DNA of 64,000 nucleotides from Odontocerum albicorne. Its lineage: Eukaryota > Arthropoda > Insecta > Trichoptera > Odontoceridae. Location of the stretch: NCBI GenBank assembly GCA_949825065.1, contig OX463864.1, positions 16,071,327 to 16,135,326 of the forward strand. Reading direction: 5' to 3'. Positions 50,439-62,400 of the stretch are shown here, one piece after another. The notes beneath the pieces are model-generated. The model searched no databases. It saw nothing but the letters and a program-made list of their open reading frames with translations, and was not told the DNA's origin. Made by a program: the position numbers and the translations under genes. Within the stretch, counting starts at the first letter, position 1; each line of letters begins with the position of its first letter.

Positions 50439-53400
50439 CTTGACACATTTTGTATATTACACACTAAACTTGTCAATGTGTTAAAAAGTGCAAGGTTTCG
50501 TGACACGTATTCTCCATTATCTTTATTTACTTCCTGTGCAACTTTACTCCAAAGTGATTTTATTACAGGTACACTTTTGTATAACTTGCTCGACAAAGTT
50601 CCACAAAGGCTCCCTTTTATACACAGCTGTTATTAAAACTTCCGCCATCTTGTAAAATCACTTGGTGACACAATAAAATTAACCAACACTTCTGTTTGCT
50701 AGGAGATTCACTAGGTGACTAATTAATCGTGATGTGGCTTGGTGCGAACCGTGCAGTGTGGCCATTGCGATAGTATGCGGTGCGTTGGTTCGCTAGGATA
50801 TGTTGCCTAACTCGCAGCGTAGCTCTAAGCACCAAGCGAGGCTCCTACCTGTGTGGCCGAGGCCTAAGGGAAATGTGGTCGGATCAAATAGACCAGAAAA
50901 AGAAAGAAGCATGAATAATGGAAGTTGATGTGCCGGACCTATGCGTCGCAAAAATTAGGAAATTTATTTTGTAAAATAATTATTGTAAAATTATTATTGT
51001 ATATTGTTGTATTTTATATTAAGTAAAATTATTATTGTATATTGTATTTTATATTAAGTAAAATTATTATTGTATATTGTTGTTGTATTGTAATGTATCA
51101 TCTGTGTTTTACCATTGCTTGTGACTATATACCTGTGCATATTGCAATCAAATGTTCCTTATACGTGGCCTTCGCAAATATATACGAGGGTGGTCCGATA
51201 AGTACTTAGCCTACAAAAGAATAACAAAAATTTTGGAAAAGTGGCGATTTATTTCTCAACATAATCTCCTTTGAGTTCCATACACTTGACCCAGCGATGC
51301 TCCAACTTCTTTAATCCGTCTGAAAAATATGTTTTCTGGAGGTCTGCAAAGTAGGCCTCCGTGGCGGCGATAATCTCCTCATTCGACTCAAATTTCTGCC
51401 CGGCGAGTGACTTTTTCAAATTTGGAAACAAAAAGAAGTCGCACGGGGCCAAATCCGGAGAATACGGTGGTTGGGGCAGCAGTTCGTAGCCGTTGTGCGA
51501 TGGAAGTTGTCATGATGGAAGAGCACTTTTTTCTTCGCCAAATGGGGCCGTTTTTTCTGCAATTCGGCGTCGAATCGGCCCAATAATTCGGCATAGTAGA
51601 GCCCTGTAACCGTTTTGCCCTTCTCCAGGAAGTCGATGTAGATCACACCTTTTGAATCCCAGAAAACGGTGGCCATCACCTTTCTGGCCGACAGGACAGT
51701 CTTCACCTTCTTCGGAGCACGTTCGCCGGGTGAAGTCCACTGTTTCGACTGTTCCTTGGTCTCTGGTGTGTACAAGTGTATCCATGTTTCGTCGACGGTC
51801 ACAAAACAACGCAGAAACTCCTTCGAATTGCGGTTAAACATCGTCAAACACTGCTCTGAAGTGGTCTCACAGTTGCGCTTGTTGTCCGGAGTAAGCAAAC
51901 GCGGCGACCATCGCGCCGACAGCTTTCTCATGCCCAATACTTCATGCAGGATATGACCCACGCGGTCTTTTGAGATGCCTACTGTCTCAGCTATCTCGCA
52001 CACCTTCAATCGGCGGTCTGCCAATACGATATCGTGGTGACAGTAGCTGTCAACGAGAATGTACTACGCGATAAAAAATTGCTATTGCTATAGTGGTGCC
52101 ATCGAGCGGTGAGGCTAAGTACTTATCGGACCGCCCTCGTATATCACCATAGATGATCGGACACCCCCTACATGTGGTGGGCGTGGCGCTTGCAAGCCAT
52201 GACGGCATACACAGTCGAATCAAGGGGCTTGCGATAAGCGATACGCTGAATATAAGAAACGGAAAACATAAATATCTTCTGGAATGTCGACTGTGTTTTT
52301 ATTTTGACAAACTTCTACCTGCCAAAGAGGAATCTCTTCACTGAAAACACAAGAAGCAAACCGGAATCTCTGAGGAATGAGCGGCAGCCATCCACCTATT
52401 TTACAGTCTTTGTACCGGTATTGTACAATGTATGAATGTGGAGGAAGTGAAAGTGTGGAGATCTGTTCTCTCTGCCTACACCATAAGAGACATGTCATGA
52501 TATGTAAAAATGCCAAATGTTGACATTGTATATTTTCTGGTTGCAGCTTAGACCTTCAATCTACGTTGATAAAGAGATGCTGGCCTGAACTCTTTGTCTT
52601 AGGGTTAGCACAGTGTTCACAGGTAAAGACCATCATATTAAACACAATATGTATAAACTTTATTTTACAATATTTAATTAGAAATTACTTTGTTGTTCCT
52701 TTAATACGTTCACTGCCGACCACACGATATTGCATGGTGTAAGGCGTACTCGAGGATTCATCCACGTAATATACGTTCGGTTATAAAGTTCTAGGATTTG
52801 TGATAATTTCTAAGGCATTTGATGTTGGCGCTGTTATGAAATTTTTTTATAATTTTTTAGTCCACAATAGATTAGAATTTTGGATGGGCGGCATGAGGAG
52901 ACCATATTGATGAGTTGTAGTCAAGGCGGCTACGTACCAAAGAGCAGTACAGCTTATGACGTAATAACTCTTGAAGAAATTTAATAGCCATATTTGTTCA
53001 TACAACTGCATACGATTTTGAGCATACAAATTCGTATTGTCCGTAAAAGTTTTTACGTTTATCTTCAGTTTTTTAGGAGCAGGTTCAATTCATCCACCTA
53101 TTTTACAGTTTTTGTACCTGATGCTGTACATCGATACTGCACAATAAGCATGGACAACAAATGAGAGTCGGAGTGATATTCGGGTGTAGGTGGCAAAGCG
53201 GCGCGTTCTGTAAGATGGAGCATAATGTAGACTTACTGAATTAGACAACGGAGATTAATATTGTCGGAATTGACGAAACAACCGAGATTAATTATTTTTT
53301 ACTGATCAACTATTTTTTATATTCACAGGCACTATCACTACCATCTATTCTGCCATCGCTGATAGCACACCTCAAAGGGTCTCGCTCACAGCTGGACGAG

Positions 53401-56400
53401 AACATTGAAAATTACGAAGGTAAGAGAACAATGAAAGACTCTTTTGCGTACCAACTAACCGCATCTCATTTTACACATCATCATTTGCAGTCCACTTGCT
53501 AGGATTGTGGAACGAATTTCCAAGAGCTATCAGGTGTGCACCGTCCTTAACCCTTTGACTGCCGGCAGGTACATGTATGGCGGTACCCAGCACGCCGCGA
53601 ATTTTACGACAAAAATAAAACCTTCTAAACATATCGTTATTGAAAGTGTAATAAAGTTTATTTATAAAATTTACCAAATAAATGAAGAGAGCACCAGTCG
53701 TGCAGTCATTTATCCATAATCATAAAATTAATTGTTCATGGTGCAGGGTTGTCACAAAATTTGTCATAGAAAATATGAAAACTAAATTATATGTCAAAAG
53801 TAATTGTTTATGTTAGTTTAATATTAAAAGTATACACTTTATAACGTATAAAAAACTCCCCTTTACACTTTATAACGTATAAAAAAAATGTACATAAAAA
53901 TTTGACAACGTGCGATTAGGTTCCGACACTCGTAAGCTTATAAAATAAACTAACAGATTCACAACACGACAGGCACAATAGTAAAATTGAGCACGAAAAT
54001 ACACTGACAAAATGCGAAATAATTATGTCAAAACACTTTTTTTTCTCTCATAAAGTAATTATGATAAAACTTATTCAACAGAAATAAAAATCAGAAAATT
54101 CTACCGCGAAATAAGTTTCAAATATAATATGAACCGCTATACATGGAACACGAAATAAAACTGTACTCTGTAGATGAAAAATTATATACTCAAAACATCG
54201 ATAGAAATTCGGGGATTGCTAAAAATCCCGGCTAATAAAATATATTACACAACCCTGAGCGCCATCAGTTGTTCCGGCGACACAGCTCTCTTTAATTTAC
54301 GTTTAAAGTGGTAAAAACTAATTCTGTTTCAATTCTAAGTATGCAAAGATATTCTCAATAGATGTCACAATGTGTTCAATATATTTGTACATTTTAAATA
54401 ATTGATTTTCTTTAGTAAAATCCCATTTAAAACGGCGCGTCTTAAGACGTAATTTGTGTATGAGCGGCGCTCCGTTCACAGAAAATTATGCGTCTTAAGA
54501 CGCTTTTGGCAGTTAACCGGTTAATCACGTTCAAGATAGAATTGAAAAATATTAATATAAAATTATAGAGGTACATGGCCACACGGTAACGCACTAGACT
54601 TCCGTGCGGAAGGTGGTCATCTGTTCGAATGACAAACATTTTTTTCTACTTGGTATTCGAGGGTATAAGGATATTTCAGTCATATCTATTCTTTCAAAAA
54701 GAAAAAAAAAATAGTGGTGTGCTCCAAACGTCTCATTTTGGTGTGCCATTGGATTCACTACAGCGGTGTGCCCGGTGAGTTTACTGTTATGCAACGGCAT
54801 ACACACTTAAAAAAAAACCTCCATGGCACAGGTTCACTTTCTAATTGAATTGATATTGGAATGGCAAGGAGATCCTCGACTATGAGACCTGACGAACGAT
54901 CCTTAATCATGTTCAAGAGAAAATTGAAAAACATTAATATAAAATTGAAAATTATTAATTAAAAAAAAATTACACTATTCAAAATACCCTTTCGTCTTAA
55001 CTTTACTTTGTTTCCTTTCCTTATCCTTAAATGAATTGCTTTTCTATAGTCCTGTCATTGTTTAGAGATAAATAATTTTTTTCTTGAATTCAAATATTTT
55101 GTTTCTGTATAATCTTTTTATAGACTTATACATAGCTAAGAAAATCTGATTGTTTGGTCGAAATCGCTGTACAAGTAGCATAATAAGTCCGCTAGGTTTA
55201 CCATGTAAAATCATAAGTTATTTCATAATTTTAGGTCAAATGCAAAACTGCACTAAATGCTCGTAGACTGTGATTTGAGTTATTTTAGATATCTCAGCAA
55301 TCGTGCCGTAGAACACTGGTTATTTTTTTTTATCAAAGCCTTGATTCAGTGATCATCAATTATAATCGGCCTTCCAGAGCGTACACCATCTTTGGGTGCC
55401 GTTATCACAATTACTGATTTTTTTAAATCTCATTTGACATACACTATCACTGTCTGCATCTTTCCTATACACTTTACATATATATACTACCTTGATCAAA
55501 AAATTTTTAGGATTGACCACCGTGTGGCGCTGTCAGTCACCCGATTGGAATTCTTTTTCTTTATATTAGGTTACCACATCTATCATTGACACTCCCCTCC
55601 ATATTTCAGCGTCATAGCTTGACATTTGTAAAAGTTACGCTATACTGAGTACATCTACCTTTGTGCGTGTTTTTGATTTTTAACAAGTTTGAAAATGGCA
55701 TCAACGAGTTTGCATTAAATTTTGTATGAAAAACGGATTTAATGGTCCTCAGACCTTGGAAATGTTGGAGAAGTGATTTTCGGTGGCACGAACGCTTCAG
55801 AAGTGGTCGTGAGTCGGTCGAGGATGACGAACGCAGTGGCAGTCGAAAACTGATGAACACATCGATAAAATCAAAGAAATGTTGGCCGAAAACCGTAAAT
55901 TGACCATCAGAGAGCTGGCAGAGGACTTTAACATCGCTTATGGATCCGCTCAAGACATTTTGGTTAGTGATTTGGGCCTCAGACGTGTCGCTGCAAAACT
56001 GGTGCCGAAAGACCTCAATTTCATGCAAAAAAAGGACTGCGTTGAAATCGCGAAAGACATGATTTCCGTGAGTTTTTGACCAAAAACAACACGAATACTA
56101 TCCAGCAGCCTTCGAATTCATCTGATCTGACTCCCTGCGACTTTTTCCTGTTCAACCGACTTCAAAACCGTTTCGCGGAACGCGTTACAGCACTCGAAAG
56201 GATGTCATGAAAAAATCGAAGACGGCCCTGATGGACATACCGAACATTGAGTACCAGCGGTGTTTCGAGGATTGGATCAAGCGCTGGCGTAAGTGCGTTG
56301 CAGTCGATGGGAAGTACTTTGAAGGGGACCATATCGATTTTGATGAATAAACTTGTATTTTCGATTTTATTAATAAAGTTCTAAAACTTTTTGATCAAGG

Positions 56401-59400
56401 TAGTATTTTGTTTTTTGTCGCATTTCTTTGCTGTAATAAAAAAGCATTAAGCAGCGAAGAAACGTCTGAAAATGTTTCATTTTCAAAATGATGTCAAAAA
56501 GCTCAGGGTAAACAATAGCTAAAAAAATCACTTAACTATTACCTTTCATAATAATATACATTCAGCACATTTAGAATGAAGTTAGCAATGAAAGTTTTGT
56601 CCTAACAACATCTATCAGAGAAATGCGAAATTACTTTCCCGACAACATATTAATTTCAAAATTTATTGTTTTACTTAACACATTCAGTGCTGAAAATATC
56701 TATAGGCGTTTATATAAAATTTTGCTGGGTACTCAAAATTCCTATCGCTGTTCTATTCCTAATTTCTTTGAGTGAATTCAGAAACAAGTGAGCCTAAAGT
56801 GACCTTACATTACTGATAGAGTTTGTAAGGGTTATATATATGGCAATGAATTATACTTGCTTTTTAAATTTTTTTACAATACAGTAATTATACTAGAAAT
56901 TATTCTCCAATTTGTTAAAGAGTTCGTCTGGTAACAATGTTTGTGAGTGTTGTTGCCTATCTACGTGTGGTAGTATTTTCAACATTGCCTATTCACAAAG
57001 AATTCTCCGCTATGCATGTGTGGTGACATTCAATCAATGTTCCACCTGATGGCTTATCCATTATTTCCCGTTAATTGCTCGAAAGAAGACATGCTGTCTG
57101 GTAACAATGCTCGCACACGTTATACATTTGTGAGTGTTGTTGCCTATTTTCAACATTGCCTATTCACAAAGAATTCTCCACTATGCATGTGTGGTGACAT
57201 TCAATCAATGTTCCGCCTGATGGCTTATCCATTGTTTCCCGTTAGCTGCTTGAAAGGCGACCTGCCGTCTGGTAACAATACTCGCACACGTTGTACATTT
57301 CTGAGTATTGTTACCTGTCTATGTGTGATAGTATTTATTATCTAATTGTGGAGCCATCGAATATTATTAGGGGAAGAGTGTCAGCATTGAATTTGCTAAC
57401 AAGTTGAGGACTGCTAATGAAAATCACGTGAGACTTGGTATTGATAAGTATGCCATGTTCCTTAGTCCAATCTCAATTTAGCATTTAGTGTTATTATCAG
57501 ACTATGAATTCGGGCCTTAATGTATTTCATAATTGCATTTCAGGCTATCCAGATCATGAAAAAATGCAACTAGCAGCAGAACAATTGGAGTACCTGATGA
57601 ATTATATAGAGACAATGGGACAGCTACAGGTCGATCACCATGAGTATGCGTGTTTGAGGGCGTTGAGTCTCTACTCCGCAGGTAAGAGTGATATTTGTTA
57701 TTCTGTCCCTAGGTTCTGCAAACACGTCATATAAGGTGGCATATGTTTATTATATCCTCATAGGAGCTTTACTGACAATCTTTTTAGCTTCAATATTGTC
57801 CCTTCTCCTTGTTATAGTTTTTACGGCTATCCAAATCAATCCATAAACCACATTTTGTGGTACTGTAATGGTAATCGAGTCAATAATTTCCGAAGGGATC
57901 TCCACTCAGCCTTTCGTCGGTACATCTTCGGACTAAATGGCTATTCTGATTAACTCGAAGCAGTTAAAATGTGGGTTGGATTTTTTTTGTATAGTTACGA
58001 TTGAAATCCAGTAATTGTTTCATGAAGAGAGTGCAAGAACTGACAATTCCTCGTAAATTGGATAGAAAGAACACCTGACGACTGGAAAAGATGGCACCTG
58101 AAGATCAACTACCTTGGCATACTTGGAGATTACTGAATAGACTCCGAGTAGGGATGGCAAGATGCAAAGATGTGGTGGTTTCTTGAACGAAAATAACACT
58201 GATTGTGATTGTGGGGATTCAAGACAGGACTCAAGACGTGCTAGTTTGTCCGAACATTGGGACTACGTGCTCTGGGCAGGACCTGATTGTGATTGTGGGG
58301 ATATACAGGACTAACAATACATGCTAGTTTGTCCGAACATTGGGACTACGTGCTCTGGGCAGGACCTGATTGTGATTGTGGGGATATACAGGACTAACAA
58401 TACATGCTAGTTTGTCCGAACATTGGGACTACGTGCTCTGGGCAGGACCTGATTGTGATTGTGGGGATATACAGGACTAACAATACATGCTAGTTTGTCC
58501 GAACATTGGGACTACGTGCTCTGGGCAGGACCTGATTGTGATTGTGGGGATATACAGGACTAACAATACATGCTAGTTTGTCCGAACATTGGGACTACGT
58601 GCTCTGGGTAGGACCTGATTGTGATTGTGGGGATATACAGGACTAACAATACATGCTAGTTTGTCCGAACATTGGGACTACGTGCTCTGGGCAGGACCAG
58701 ATTATTGTGAATGATACTGGAGACAAGTGGCATAATTGATGGTCTGGATACGAAATTGAATGATTTGAATATTATTTGTTCATTGCTCCGGATGCAATAT
58801 ATGATAGTTTTCATCGTAAATTGCAATTAGCAATTCACATTGGCCACAATTATCTTAATCTTAAAAAATCTTTGATTAATTTTCTTCAGATATCCAATCT
58901 TCACAATGGCGCAAGAAGTTACTACGACACCAGCAAAAGTGTGCACAATCACTGAGGAACTACACGCAGCATAATTCCACAGCTGACGAAGATGACAGGT
59001 GGGTGTTGTTATATCAATTAATTTATTGTAACTATTATTTATTAGCTTGAATGCAAATATTGGAAAAAGTGAAATATAGTATCCCTTGATATCTGCGGTT
59101 TCGCTTAATCGTGGTTGACCTCATGCTTTTTGTTTTTTTAAATCTCACGCCGAACCAGAGCCACCAACGGTGAAGGCAGGCCTACCGAAATTCAGATTAA
59201 CTTCTTTCTGGTTGTTTGGAAGATATTGCCACATGGCAATAAGATCGTCAGATTTTACTGTATACAATGAAAGTGTAATATACAGTGTCAGGAGTAACGC
59301 TCAGTGTGGTACGGTGCGGACTGCCGATCTTGAGGCGGTTCCATATTATATTAATAACTGTATATTGTTAAATTTTTTGAAGAAGTTTTAGGAATAATTT

Positions 59401-62400
59401 TGAAGTATTAGGTGTTAACATAAGTTGTGTCCTTTTTTTTCCAAATTTAAAAATGAGCACCAAAAGTAAAATAAAATGGTAAAGGTTATACGTCATTCGA
59501 TAGAAAATTTTCTGCTCTACAAGATATTGTGTTTGCTTTTACATTACATATATTATTTTATTTGATTACAAGCCTTCAAAATGGAATGTCAAGTAGACGA
59601 AAGTGAGCATTTTCGACACCTCCTTCTGTTCGCGTTCAATCGAGGGAATAAAGCTGCCAAACATTTTCCATCACCAGTAATGATGCGGTAAAGGAACCTT
59701 TGCTTGTGGCCATACGTAGCTCGATGACTTGCGAGCAAACCAGCAGAAATTGTTGAAAGTTAATTTTTGTTGTTTTCACTCAAAACATGTGGAACCTAAG
59801 TGCCGAACTAGTGGACTTTTCCCATTGATTTAAGATGGCGGTATACAGTCATGTGGCTACAATTCATCTGCTCAGCCAATTCGACGGTGATTTGAAGAGG
59901 ATCTTCATGAATAATATGGTTTAAGCGGTCCTCATCGAAGTCCACTGGTCGTTCGGAACGCTCCATGTCTTTCGGGTCGAAATTACCATCTTTGAAACGC
60001 AAAAACCCATCGACGAGCTGTCCTTTCATTCATAGCATCTTCACCGTACACTTCGCAAATATCGCGAGCAGCTTTGGCAGCTTTATTCCCTCGATTGAAC
60101 GCGAACAGAAGGAGGTGTCGAAAATGCTCACTTTCGTCTACTTGACATTCCATTTTGAAGCACCTTTACCATTTTGTTTTACTTTTGGTGCTCATTTTTA
60201 AATTGGAAAAAAACGGACACATTTTATGTTAACACCCAATAGTTGCATATCTGTGTTGTTTGCATTGTTTTATTGTGATTGTATCTTTTTATTTGGTTTA
60301 AATGTCATTGTTTCGAATTGTTTTTTTATTTATATTTTATCTTTTGTAATGAATGAAACACTCAATTTTTTAAATATTGTTGTAAGGTATATTGTACCGT
60401 TGATAAATGAATAAATAAAGAAATTAGGAATGTATCTTTTTATTTGGTTTTAATGTCATTGTTTCGAATTGTTTTTTTTATTTATATTTTGTAATGAATG
60501 AAACACTCCATAGTTATATTTTTTAAATCAATATTCAATTTACGACAATTTGTAAGATATATTGTACCGTTGATAAATTAATAAATAAAAAAATTAGGAA
60601 GAGGCAAGTATCATACGAGGCGAGTTTGTTGATTGTATTTTTTAACATTCCAGGTTCGCCAGCCTAATTCTCCAATTACTACCGCTGCGCCTCTTCTCTG
60701 CGGAACTCCTGGAAGAAGTGTTCTTCAGTGGGTTCGTGCCACAATTCAAAGTGGCAAATATGCTACCCTACATTCTCAAGTCAACTGGTAATTCAAATTT
60801 TTTTTAATTTCAATTTTCAATATAGTTTTACCCGGATTCTACACATTCCAGGGGAAATAATGAAAATTATGCATAGTTAGGGAAAGTGTTAATTGAAAGA
60901 AAATCTATTCAAACGAGCGGTTTTGGAAGTGTGTGCCGCCGCTGCACCCTGGCTTAAGACACCACGGAATATTACAATAGTCTCACTGAAATGAGACTTA
61001 CGTGGTTTTTTTAATAGGCCCATCAATGTGCTGATGCGATGATAGGAAGCAAGTCCTGAGTTGGGCCGCCTTAGAGAAGTCTGCTTTCTAAACTGAACTA
61101 TATAAATTGTCCTTTTATTATTATTATTAATCATCCTGTTGTGTGACTCATGACTGAGCATCGTGACTCCCATGATAGCCTCTGACAATGCATCTCCATT
61201 CATCCCTGCACTCTCCTTGAAGGATAGCCCAGTTGCGTCTCTCACTTGGTCAGTCCAATCCATTGGGATTCTTCCTCTTATGCATTATCCTTCCACACCT
61301 CCAGTAACCACAAACCTCTCCAAACTGTCTCCTTGGTTGCGAGCTATGTGCCCAAAGAATAGGAGGACTCGGCGAAGACATATTGTTGATAATCTGTCAG
61401 TGATCTTCAGTTCTTTGAGAATGGAGGTGTAGGGAGTACCCACGTCCCTAAATATTGTCAACATGCAGGGTCAACGACCGATGAATCAACCTCTGGATAT
61501 CTACAATTGTCACATACCAGAACGTCAACACTGTTTACACGCAAATAATATTTACATCGCATTCCAAGGTAGAAAGAGAACATATCACGCCGTCTCGCCG
61601 TTTCGACAATAAATATCCTACCCACTGTATTATCCGCAGCGCTTGCGACCACCTCAGCACGCGCAGGAGTGAGATCGAGATATACCGCGGACGCAGTCAC
61701 GCGTCCCGTTCTGAAATTCTATATATACCTACTTATCGATGAATAAAGGCACTTGTTATTATTCGCTTGACCATTCATTTCTGTTTATTATTTATTATTA
61801 TTCACTCTCACTTCCCGCATTCCTGAATCGACGTATTTTATTTTAAATACAAAATAAATCAAAATCATCACGACGTATCAAATCAAGCATCCCGCTAAAT
61901 TGATGACCCCGAACGAAAAGGAACACAGAATTCGACTAAAGCGAATACAGAGATGTCAACATCAACATCATCAGCACGTCCTACTAGGACACACGCTAAA
62001 GAGGCATTATTATTACTTAAACAATAGACGTGTTTTCATGGAAGTGTTAAAATAATTTCATTAGATGTGTTTTTATAAAGTGTTAAAATAAAACTGGATA
62101 AGTATAAATTGTCCTTGAAGAGTGCCGAATTAAAATTTTGCGTAAATTTTTTTATAAGGTTGGCAGCTCAAAAAATTTCATGTGTCATCTGTCAATCTTG
62201 TGATTAGTAAATATAGAACGTTACACGAAAGAACGATGCGTTATTATTGTTAAAACTCGTTATAAAAAGGGGAATGTTTTGCTGAAACAGTTCATAAACA
62301 ACGTGGAATTTTCGGTCAAAATGAGTTATCAATTCAAAGATTAACTAAAAAATTTCAAGAAACTGGTTCAATTCTAGAAATAAGTCACCCATGCAACTTC

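Larger units (their letters stand above)
55205..56650 (-). mobile_element. Non-autonomous mariner-like element, copy 2, with nested mariner
   Basis: The flanks 55205-55489 and 56401-56650 match the two halves of 22581-23030 (AAGTTATTTCATAATTTTAG, AATCGGCCTTCCAGAGCGTA, TTACCTTTCATAATA, CGACAACAT). The mariner at 55490-56400 lies between them. In Hr78 intron 9. Confidence 0.75.

Noticed and set aside
50640..50880. Transposon end near GTGTGGCCGAGGCCTAAGG
   Set aside because: Resembles a terminal sequence but no matching second end was found.
58201..58698. CRISPR-like array
   Set aside because: The repeats are contiguous with no spacers, in a eukaryotic intron, and trace to LINE sequence. The same holds for 3411, 20671, 31628 and 37749.
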